Source: Chitinophagaceae bacterium UBA2789
Lineage (GTDB): Bacteria > Bacteroidota > Bacteroidia > Chitinophagales > Chitinophagaceae
Assembly (NCBI GenBank): GCA_002352145.1
Contig: DEHX01000072.1
Span: 2,060-10,850, forward strand
Direction of reading: 5' to 3'
DNA length: 8,791 nucleotides
The notes below the pieces were generated by a model. That model ran no database searches. It saw nothing but the letters and a program-made list of their open reading frames with translations, and was not told the origin of the DNA. Position 1 is the first letter of the stretch; the number at the start of each line of letters is the position of its first letter. Below are positions 1-5,392 of this stretch, in pieces. Position numbers and translations under genes: made by a program.

Positions 1-570
1 GAAGGCTGGGTTGAAATGCTGAAGGAGGATCAGCGGAATGAAAAAATTGCCCATGAGCTGGAAAAAGATGTAAACCGGCTTCGGTTAGTGTCAGACCGCT
101 TTGGAAAAATTGGAAGCACACCTCAACTGGAGGAGGTTGACCTTGTGCACCAGATCAACAACATGGTGGATTATATGCGGAAAAGAGCGGCAGGTAAGAT
201 TGTCTTTGCGGTCAATGATCATGGTAATAAACAGGTGGTAGCTAAAATTTCTGCTCCGCTTTTTGATTGGGTGATTGAGAACCTTCTGAAAAATTCATTA
301 GATGCGATGGAGGGCAGGGGTAGTATCACCGTAGATATTCATGATGATAAAAAGAATGTACACATAGATATTACAGATACCGGTAAAGGCATCAGCAGCC
401 AGAACATTGCAAGAGTGTTCAAGCCTGGCTTTACCACCAAAAAAAGGGGGTGGGGGCTGGGGCTTAGTCTTTCCCGGAGGATCATCAAGCAATATCATAA
501 AGGCGAAATCTTCGTCAAACACTCAGAAATCGGGAAAGGAACCACATTCAGAATTGTTCTGAAAAAATAA
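1..570 (+). CDS. Sensor histidine kinase, C-terminal part (5' end outside the window)
   Basis: The frame is open from base 1 and ends at TAA 568-570, so this is the last 189 codons of a longer gene; the ATG at 16 is internal. The visible part is the end of the dimerisation/phosphoacceptor helix region followed by a complete HATPase_c domain, which binds ATP and phosphorylates the kinase histidine. Counting from base 1, the N box is WVIENLLKNSLDAMEG (residues 90-105), the G1 box is DTGKGI (about 126-131), the F-box-like stretch is FKPGFTTKKRG, the G2 box is GWGLGLSLS (about 150-158), and a final GKGTTFRI closes the domain. The phosphorylated histidine would lie just upstream, outside the window. 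The stretch around 439-455 is a homopurine-rich run (A7 G5 T G5) encoding the lid and G2 box. This arrangement resembles PAS/HisKA kinases common in Bacteroidota. The signal sensed and the partner regulator cannot be told. The tRNA-Leu promoter begins inside its last codons. Confidence 0.93.
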   Translation, partial: EGWVEMLKEDQRNEKIAHELEKDVNRLRLVSDRFGKIGSTPQLEEVDLVHQINNMVDYMRKRAAGKIVFAVNDHGNKQVVAKISAPLFDWVIENLLKNSLDAMEGRGSITVDIHDDKKNVHIDITDTGKGISSQNIARVFKPGFTTKKRGWGLGLSLSRRIIKQYHKGEIFVKHSEIGKGTTFRIVLKK

Positions 571-584
571 ACCGCTTACATTTG
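554..584 (+). promoter_or_regulatory. Bacteroidota-type promoter for tRNA-Leu
   Basis: TACATTTG at 577-584 fits the Bacteroidota -7 consensus TAnnTTTG exactly. A TTG at 554-556 lies 20 bases upstream, a suitable place for the -33 box (consensus TTTG). Transcription would start near 590, about a dozen bases before the tRNA. The -33 box lies within the last codons of the upstream kinase. The match is by eye to the known consensus; there is no transcript evidence. Confidence 0.65.
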
Positions 585-601
585 CACTCCAAAATGGTGT
601 T

Positions 602-685
602 GCCCGGGTGGCGAAATTGGTAGACGCACCACTTTGAGGTGGTGGCGCCCGAAAGGGTGTGCTGGTTCGAATCCAGTCTCGGGCA
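602..685 (+). tRNA. tRNA-Leu (anticodon GAG)
   Basis: A full class II cloverleaf can be folded by hand. The acceptor stem GCCCGGG (602-608) pairs with CTCGGGC (678-684, one G-U), with discriminator A685. The D arm is closed by GCG/CGC (611-613 with 625-627). The anticodon stem CCACT/GGTGG (629-633 with 641-645) encloses the 7-base loop TTGAGGT, which gives anticodon GAG at 636-638 and reads CUC and CUU leucine codons. A long variable arm (646-660, CGCCC-GAAA-GGGTG) is typical of tRNA-Leu. The T arm GCTGG-TTCGAAT-CCAGT spans 661-677. The 3' CCA is not encoded (CAC follows the stem), so it would be added after transcription. The gene stands alone with its own promoter and terminator. Confidence 0.96.
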
Positions 686-687
686 CA

Positions 688-721
688 AAGGTCTTCAGCT
701 TAGCTGAGGGCCTTTTCTTTT
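688..721 (+). terminator. Rho-independent terminator of tRNA-Leu, overlapping the CHAD gene 3' end
   Basis: A 12-bp stem, AAGGTCTTCAGC (688-699) with GCTGAGGGCCTT (703-714, two G-T pairs), has a 3-base loop TTA (700-702) and is followed by a T-rich tail (713-722). It starts 3 bases after the tRNA. The loop is exactly the TAA stop codon of the minus-strand CHAD gene, and the 3' arm encodes that protein's last residues. Read on the minus strand the hairpin is followed only by a short T run (CTTTG), so termination in that direction should be weaker. Confidence 0.85.
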
Positions 722-1530
722 TCATTTAAGGCTACAGTTTTCAGTAATTTTCTTGTCTTTCGGAGAGCTTTATTGAGCAGTAACCTGTTTTGTTTTTTTG
801 ATTCTGTCTCAAGAATTCTTAATTGCCCGTATTCATCATATGTCTTTGGTAAATAATCTTTTCTGAAGTGGCGGGACCGGGCCAGGAATATCTCATTATC
901 CTGCCATAAACCAAGATCATCTGTTATTTCATGTAACTCTTTCTCGTGGAAAATTACCGGGAGTTCGCCGGGAAGCATCCGCACCCAATACAATATTTTT
1001 TTTAAGTGCTGTCGTAATTGGTGAGGAAATTTTAATAATTGCCTGCTTTGCAATAACTGGCCCGTAATTATTGTCATTGTTTTTCGTACGGCATCTTCAT
1101 TTGTCAAACTACTTTCTTCACCTTTCAACAGAACCTTAATTCGGCCGATTTCATTTTCATCCTGTTTCCTGACTGCAACAGAAGTCCATTGTCTTGCCTT
1201 CTTTAACATTGACTCAAAAAAGGAGGAAAGCTCATGGAAAGTAAATCCTGATTCAATAACAAGAGGTTTTAGTATTTCCAAACAGATATCAATGTCCCGC
1301 TGGCGGCCTAACACTTTAAAAAGCGTTTCCGTCTCTTTGAGCGGATTTTCCCATAGTTTCTCACCTGTCAGCGGTATATAAAGTTCCAGTATTGCCCTTA
1401 GTTTCTTTATGGCTACCCTTATATCATGTACCGCATTCCTGTCTGGATGATCTTTTAGTATCTCAAGGTTTTTCCTGAAAACCTTTTGTTCATCCTGCCA
1501 GTGGTTTACTATGAATGCAGGGTAATCCAT
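700..1530 (-). CDS. CHAD-domain protein
   Basis: This is a 276-residue, all-helical, basic protein. CHAD (conserved histidine alpha-helical domain) proteins bind inorganic polyphosphate through two bundles of basic helices and are often associated with polyphosphate granules. The first signature is VHDIRVAIKKLRAILELY (about 34-51, with H35, R38, K42, K43, R45), followed by LGRQRDIDI (74-82). The second-half counterpart is LRQHLKKILYWVRML (172-186), followed by LGLWQDNEI (206-214). The tail (about 242-276) is very rich in Lys/Arg. There is no signal peptide or membrane segment, so it should be cytoplasmic. No CYTH triphosphatase domain or polyphosphate kinase is nearby. The ATG at 1530 is the first good start, lying 20 bases after the stop of the preceding gene, without a Shine-Dalgarno sequence as is usual in this phylum. 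It is probably the last gene of a three-gene transcript. The family assignment is firm; the specific role here is unknown. Confidence 0.85.
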   Translation of the reverse strand: MDYPAFIVNHWQDEQKVFRKNLEILKDHPDRNAVHDIRVAIKKLRAILELYIPLTGEKLWENPLKETETLFKVLGRQRDIDICLEILKPLVIESGFTFHELSSFFESMLKKARQWTSVAVRKQDENEIGRIKVLLKGEESSLTNEDAVRKTMTIITGQLLQSRQLLKFPHQLRQHLKKILYWVRMLPGELPVIFHEKELHEITDDLGLWQDNEIFLARSRHFRKDYLPKTYDEYGQLRILETESKKQNRLLLNKALRKTRKLLKTVALNEKEKALS

Positions 1531-1550
1531 TTTATTGAAGCTTCATGGTT

Positions 1551-2021
1551 TTATTTCATTAGTCTTTTTTCCCAGCCCTCTACCATCCACTTTTTTCCCT
1601 TTTGTACAATAAGATGTCCCTCCTGTTTTAGCAGTAAAGCCTGCTTTTCTATTCCACCCGGGTATTTTTCATTGATTATACCACCTTCTTTTAAAGTTCG
1701 CCAGTAGGGAGTTATCTTTTTTAATCCTTTCTTTTCAGCTTCTTCGGCTGCATTGGCAGCAATCCAGGAGAATATCCCAGTAGTGATCGGGCACCCGATA
1801 TCAGCTTTATGTTTCCTGGCAATTTTTTCCCTTATCCGGTTGATAGTAATAAGTTTTCCGGGTGCAACTCTTTTCATGATTCCATTGACTTCCAGTGGTG
1901 AAGGAATTGCCATCGTGCCTTTTCCCCATTTTTTTTGCTGGGCGGGTGTCAGCTTTATCACCTTTGGGAGGTCTTTACTGTCGTTTAGTTTTTCGGTCCA
2001 GCTTTTTTTTTGTTTCGTCAT
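1551..2021 (-). CDS. MGMT/alkyltransferase-like protein without acceptor cysteine
   Basis: The 156 residues resemble the DNA-binding domain of O6-alkylguanine-DNA alkyltransferase. Residues 54-70 (around GKLITINRIREKIA) match the start of the domain, where MGMT has G-x-V-x-T-Y-G-x-I-A. The segment ITPYWRTLKEGG (103-114), then YPGGIEKQALLLKQEG (120-135), aligns with the MGMT active-site block (PCHRV ... GY.GG...K..LL..EG). The acceptor Cys is replaced: PCHR is PYWR here (105-108). The only cysteine, C77 in IGCPIT, lies in the preceding part of the fold. By analogy with alkyltransferase-like (ATL) proteins, which have PWHR, it may recognise damaged bases without removing the alkyl group; that is inference. 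The N-terminus (1-50) is basic and specific to this subfamily. Its ATG is 5 bases after the preceding gene's stop, which indicates co-transcription. Codons 4-7 contain an A9 run (2003-2011). Confidence 0.65.
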   Translation of the reverse strand: MTKQKKSWTEKLNDSKDLPKVIKLTPAQQKKWGKGTMAIPSPLEVNGIMKRVAPGKLITINRIREKIARKHKADIGCPITTGIFSWIAANAAEEAEKKGLKKITPYWRTLKEGGIINEKYPGGIEKQALLLKQEGHLIVQKGKKWMVEGWEKRLMK

Positions 2022-2026
2022 TTTGT

Positions 2027-2482
2027 TTATTTCAAATGCTTTTCAAAGCGTCCGGTTCTTTCTTTAATGACTATCTGGTAAATTATAGCTGTTAACCCCC
2101 TTGTTGCCCTTCTTTCTTCGCTATTGCCAGGATCGTGGGGCCGGGCCGTCTCACTGGTCAGTTGGGGCTGTAATTTCATTAACATTTTTTGGATGGCCAG
2201 TTCAGCTTCTTCGCCATTTAATTCTACAAATGTGCCCCAGGCAATTACACTTTGCCAGTTTGCCATATTCTCCATTTTATCTACTTCAAAGCATACATCA
2301 GGATTTTTTCGCATCATTTCCAGTTTCATGCCTTCACGGCTATGACAAATAATATTTTGCCCATCATATACATATGTGACAGGCACTACATAGATTTTTC
2401 CATCGGCATAACAACCCAAACGGCCAATCGATTGGCTAAATAACAATTCATCTATTTGTTTGTCGGATAATTTACCAAGCAT
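2027..2482 (-). CDS. Pyridoxamine 5'-phosphate oxidase-fold flavoprotein, NimA-like
   Basis: This 151-residue protein is of typical length for the single-domain split-barrel FMN-binding family that includes NimA nitroimidazole reductases. The N-terminal part reads LSDKQIDELLFSQSIGRLG (5-23), followed by the barrel strands GKIYVVPVTYVYDG (28-41, with the family's conserved proline P34) and NIICHSREGMKLEMMRKNP (43-61), where His47 to Lys53 sits in the expected flavin-contacting region. FEVDKM and WQSVIAWGTFVEL (76-88) give the last strands. Such proteins bind FMN or F420-like cofactors and reduce or oxidise small substrates; the substrate cannot be read from sequence. The protein is cytoplasmic, with no signal peptide. 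It is the first gene of the probable PNPOx-MGMT-like-CHAD transcript. A 7-bp inverted repeat lies 3 bases before the ATG. Nitro-drug resistance should not be assumed from the family name. Confidence 0.82.
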   Translation of the reverse strand: MLGKLSDKQIDELLFSQSIGRLGCYADGKIYVVPVTYVYDGQNIICHSREGMKLEMMRKNPDVCFEVDKMENMANWQSVIAWGTFVELNGEEAELAIQKMLMKLQPQLTSETARPHDPGNSEERRATRGLTAIIYQIVIKERTGRFEKHLK

Positions 2483-2485
2483 AGC

Positions 2486-2512
2486 TGCAGTTTACAAAAG
2501 CAAATAACTGCA
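2486..2512. repeat. Inverted repeat just upstream of the PNPOx-family gene
   Basis: TGCAGTT (2486-2492) and AACTGCA (2506-2512) are perfect 7-base inverted arms separated by 13 bases. The pair ends 3 bases before the ATG of the PNPOx-family gene, so it spans its promoter/leader region. It could be an operator for a dimeric repressor or a leader hairpin over the translation start. No strong TAnnTTTG promoter box was found here; the best candidate, TGCTTTTG on the minus strand, lies inside the spacer. No T tract follows, so it is not a terminator. Confidence 0.45.
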
Positions 2513-2566
2513 ATTATCCAATATTTCCATTGAGAGGAGTCAGGGGGGATTATGATTTAATTCAAC

Positions 2567-3421
2567 TCATTGAAAGAAAGAGTAGCTGTATTCTATTTTA
2601 CCGGTCAGTTCTTTATCCCCGTTAAATAAAGCTTCTTTTGTTTTAAGCCCTTTGTTGTCAAAAATATATCTCCAGATCAGGTAGCCAAGGCTTTGGCTTG
2701 ATGTAGTGGTGATTTTTTGAATGACCCTGTCATTTTCGTCATACTCAAACATGATATCGGGCATCAGCTTCTTCAGGCGGGTATTAAAACGAACGATATC
2801 AGTGAGCCTGTTTTTTTCATCATAGTAATAATAGAGGTAACCTGTCTCAACATTTCTGCGAAAGGTTCTTTCTTCACCAATATTTCCGTTCTCGTCTTTC
2901 ACAAAGCGAACTTCTATCGTATCATGACCTGAGTTGCCGGCATTATTTATTATACGCCACATCCTGACAGGTTTTCCTTCTTCGTCATAATACCATTGAT
3001 GAATTTCTGTGTGATCAAATTGACTGGCAGAGTCGGTAACAGTATTTTGAACTTTGATGATATTTCCTTTTGTATCGTATTCATAGCTGGTCGTGTTGTC
3101 AACAACAGTAGAAGAATCGGCAATGCTAGTAACCCTGCCCTGATTGTCAAAACGGCTGTATGTAACGGTTTTAGTGAGATCGGTAATGCTGGAAACTTTC
3201 AGGGCAGCCCCATTTTCTTTTACTTCATGAAATTCAGAAAAGCCGGTAGCCTTTGCCCCACGCTGATCGAACCCTGCAGCTGAAACGGTTCTTACTTTAT
3301 TGGTAAGGTAAGCAGCCATCTGCTGGTTAGTTTCCCTGGTACCTATGATGTCATTGTAATAATACTGAGCGTTGAGAAAGGATACGGCTGGTAAAAAACA
3401 AACAATCAGGAGGAATTTCAT
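2567..3421 (-). CDS. Secreted protein with YD-like (RHS-type) repeats, function unknown
   Basis: This 284-residue protein has a clear Sec signal peptide, MKFLLIVCFLPAVSFLNAQ, with cleavage likely near A18/Q19; no lipobox cysteine is placed for lipidation. The mature part carries roughly eight short repeats of the form aromatic-D-x-x-G/N-R/N/K with spacing of about 25-30 residues: FDNQGRV (91), YDTKGNI (115), YDEEGKP (145), KDENGNI (175), YDEKNRL (200), YDENDRV (227), FDNKGLK (254), and a degenerate FDQRGAK (51). These resemble the YD repeats that build beta-sheet shells in RHS/Tc proteins, but there is no RHS core motif, toxin tip or secretion-sorting domain. Such short repeat proteins are common in Bacteroidota and are periplasmic or surface-exposed with no assigned role. 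It has its own promoter and is divergent from the DUF3667 operon. No clear terminator separates it from the gene downstream (84 bases), so some read-through is possible. Confidence 0.8.
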   Translation of the reverse strand: MKFLLIVCFLPAVSFLNAQYYYNDIIGTRETNQQMAAYLTNKVRTVSAAGFDQRGAKATGFSEFHEVKENGAALKVSSITDLTKTVTYSRFDNQGRVTSIADSSTVVDNTTSYEYDTKGNIIKVQNTVTDSASQFDHTEIHQWYYDEEGKPVRMWRIINNAGNSGHDTIEVRFVKDENGNIGEERTFRRNVETGYLYYYYDEKNRLTDIVRFNTRLKKLMPDIMFEYDENDRVIQKITTTSSQSLGYLIWRYIFDNKGLKTKEALFNGDKELTGKIEYSYSFFQ

Positions 3422-3444
3422 ATCGGCGATATTGTATTAATCAT

Positions 3445-3476
3445 CAAAGTTACCAGAATTGTTCAGTAACGGAAAA
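3445..3476 (-). promoter_or_regulatory. Bacteroidota-type promoter for the secreted YD-repeat protein
   Basis: On the minus strand TAACTTTG (plus-strand 3445-3452) fits the -7 consensus TAnnTTTG exactly. A T run (plus-strand A's at 3473-3477) lies 20 bases upstream, where the -33 TTTG box is expected; its match is TTTT. The predicted start gives a leader of roughly 15-20 bases before the ATG at 3421. Confidence 0.55.
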
Positions 3477-3493
3477 ACTGGCAGCCCTTGTAT

Positions 3494-3501
3494 TTTATTT
3501 G
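3494..3501 (+). promoter_or_regulatory. Weak candidate -7 box for the DUF3667-mazG-kinase operon
   Basis: TTTATTTG at 3494-3501 differs from TAnnTTTG at one base and would start transcription about 20 bases before the GTG at 3527. No good -33 box is seen at the right spacing. This is the best candidate in the 105-base divergent region for the plus-strand genes, but it is weak. Confidence 0.25.
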
Positions 3502-3526
3502 TACTTATTTTTAAGAAAATTTTACC

Positions 3527-4603
3527 GTGTCGCACACTCCGCAACGTAAAGAAAAGGATTGCCTGAACTGTGGCACCATTGTTCAGGGTAAATATTGCCA
3601 GAATTGCGGCCAGGAAAATATTGTACCGCACGAAACCTTCTGGCACATGGTCAAGCATTTCCTGTATGATATTACCCACTTCGACAGTAAATTTTTTGAT
3701 TCGATGAAGTACTTACTCCTGAGGCCGGGTTTTTTGCCCCAGGAATATATAAAGGGAAGAAGGGCCAGCTACCTGAACCCTGTAAAAAAATATGTTTTTA
3801 CCTCGGCTATCTTTTTCCTGCTTTTTTTCAGCTTCTTTCTGAAAAAAGATACCATATCTATCAATGTTAGTGGTCCGGTCTCTTCTGATGATAAAGTACT
3901 TATAAAAAAGTTTGTTGAGGATGAACTGGCAAAAGATACCGGTAATATGAAATGGAAGGATGCCCTGATCCGGATCAATGATACGGCTACTGTGTTAAAG
4001 TATTCGGATGTGGCTTCATTTTGGTCAAAAACTACGACCATGCGATTTGGTAATAAAATTTACAGGGGATTAGCTCATTACGATTCGGTTCAGAAGATAT
4101 TACCTTCAAAAGAAAAAGACGGATGGTTGAGACGAATTGGTATAAGAAAAATTTTGCAGGTAAATGAAAAGTATAAAGACGATCCCCGCACTGCATTTAA
4201 CAAGCTCCGGGATTCTGTTTTCCATAAGCTTCCGTACTTGTTGTTTGTTTCATTGCCACTCTTTGCCTTAATACTAAAGCTGCTTTATTTCAGGCATAAG
4301 GATCTCTATTATGTGGATCATGGTATTTTTAGTATCTATCACTATATTTTTACTTTCATTTTATTGCTGTTTGTGTTTGCAATGGATAAGCTGAATAACC
4401 TGGTCGGCTGGTCTTTCCTTGAAACAGTAATGGGTTTAGTTTTCTTATCAGGTGGGTTTTACCTGTACAAATCCATGCGAAAATTTTATAAACAAAAAAG
4501 GGCCAAGACCATTCTTAAGTTTCTGCTGCTGAATATTGCAGGCCTGGTGATGATGGCATTCCTGTTTTCTTTATTTGTACTGTTTTCTGTTTTTGAAATT
4601 TAA
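3527..4603 (+). CDS. DUF3667 family membrane protein with N-terminal zinc ribbon
   Basis: This 358-residue protein begins with a four-cysteine zinc ribbon, CLNCG (C12, C15) and YCQNCGQ (C24, C27). An amphipathic stretch with HFDSKFFDSMKYLLLRPG (51-68) and the motif GRRASYLNPVKKYVF (77-91) follows, as in DUF3667 proteins of Bacteroidota. Membrane segments are at about 90-105, 235-255, 266-285, 294-313 and 328-355, with a charged soluble loop (106-232) between the first and second. The start must be the GTG at 3527: an in-frame TAA at 3512-3514 excludes anything further upstream, and the next ATG would cut off the zinc ribbon. The function of the family is unknown. It is the first gene of a tight operon: 12 bases separate its stop from mazG. 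A link to MazG or the sensor kinase is suggested only by co-transcription. Confidence 0.85.
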   Translation: MSHTPQRKEKDCLNCGTIVQGKYCQNCGQENIVPHETFWHMVKHFLYDITHFDSKFFDSMKYLLLRPGFLPQEYIKGRRASYLNPVKKYVFTSAIFFLLFFSFFLKKDTISINVSGPVSSDDKVLIKKFVEDELAKDTGNMKWKDALIRINDTATVLKYSDVASFWSKTTTMRFGNKIYRGLAHYDSVQKILPSKEKDGWLRRIGIRKILQVNEKYKDDPRTAFNKLRDSVFHKLPYLLFVSLPLFALILKLLYFRHKDLYYVDHGIFSIYHYIFTFILLLFVFAMDKLNNLVGWSFLETVMGLVFLSGGFYLYKSMRKFYKQKRAKTILKFLLLNIAGLVMMAFLFSLFVLFSVFEI

Positions 4604-4615
4604 TTCATTCTTTAC

Positions 4616-5392
4616 ATGTCAACTGAAATTGAAGCCGCCTTTTCCCGCTTAGTAAATATTATGGATGACCTTCGGGAAAAGTGCCCCTGGGATAAAAAGC
4701 AAACTATTCAGTCCTTGCGCCAAATGACCATTGAGGAGACCTATGAACTGGCAGATGCAATTACGGAAAACGACTGGAAGGGTATCCGTGAGGAATTGGG
4801 CGACCTTTTACTGCATATTGTATTTTATGCAAAGATTGGTAAAGAACAAAACCAGTTTGAACTCCATGAAGTAATCAATGGTATTTGTGAGAAGCTAATT
4901 GCCCGCCATCCGCATATTTATGGTGATGTGCAGGTGGATAATGATGAAGATGTGAAAAAAAACTGGGAAAAGATAAAGCTCAAGGAAGGAAAGCAATCTG
5001 TTATAAGCGGGGTACCCCAATCCTTGCCAGCCACGGTTAAGGCCATGCGGTTGCAGGAAAAGGCCAAACAGGTAGGCTTTGAATGGGACAATAAAGAACA
5101 GGTGTGGGAAAAAGTGGAAGAGGAAATAGGAGAGTTGAAAATAGCTGTTGCCAGCGGTGATCATGGTAAATCTGAGGAGGAGATGGGCGATGTTATATTT
5201 TCACTGATTAATTATGCACGGTTTTTGCAGGTTGATGCGGAAAATGCATTAGAAAGAACGAATAAAAAATTCATCCACCGGTTTACCACGATGGAAAAAC
5301 AAGCCCTGCAAACTGGTAAAAGCCTTAATGAAATGACATTGCAGGAAATGGATGCCATCTGGAATACCATCAAACAACAGCGGTCCGAGTAG
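4616..5392 (+). CDS. mazG: Nucleoside triphosphate pyrophosphohydrolase MazG
   Basis: MazG hydrolyses (d)NTPs to NMP and pyrophosphate, a house-cleaning enzyme that removes aberrant nucleotides and in some bacteria tempers the ppGpp response. The 258-residue length matches the full two-domain form. The N-terminal domain opens with LREKCPWDKKQTIQSL (19-34) and has the Mg-binding set EETYE (40-44) and EELGD (59-63), then the family stretch IARHPHIYGDV (95-105). The link segment NWEKIKLKEGK (116-126) leads to GVPQSLPATVKAMRLQEKA (132-150) and VGFEW (153-157). The C-terminal domain repeats the metal motif as EEEIGE (168-173) and EEEMGD (187-192), both intact, so the enzyme is expected to be active. 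It is cytoplasmic. ATG 4616 follows the DUF3667 stop by 12 bases. Its TAG stop directly abuts the kinase start. Confidence 0.95.
   Translation: MSTEIEAAFSRLVNIMDDLREKCPWDKKQTIQSLRQMTIEETYELADAITENDWKGIREELGDLLLHIVFYAKIGKEQNQFELHEVINGICEKLIARHPHIYGDVQVDNDEDVKKNWEKIKLKEGKQSVISGVPQSLPATVKAMRLQEKAKQVGFEWDNKEQVWEKVEEEIGELKIAVASGDHGKSEEEMGDVIFSLINYARFLQVDAENALERTNKKFIHRFTTMEKQALQTGKSLNEMTLQEMDAIWNTIKQQRSE

Noticed and set aside
298..522. Minus-strand open frame antisense to the HATPase domain with a proline run
   Set aside because: The proline run is simply the complement of the G-rich G2 box; the plus-strand kinase is the real gene.
2534..2550. Purine-rich stretch with a G6 run between the secreted-protein and flavoprotein genes
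   Set aside because: It could be a contingency tract or part of a terminator, but it has no pairing arm, lies outside a reading frame and does not touch a promoter box.
3437..3679. Minus-strand open frame of 80 codons overlapping the start of the DUF3667 gene
   Set aside because: It crosses the divergent promoter region and is antisense to the zinc ribbon of a clear gene; its translation shows no family features.
4895..5164. Minus-strand open frame within mazG
   Set aside because: It is a shadow; the MazG motifs on the plus strand are intact.
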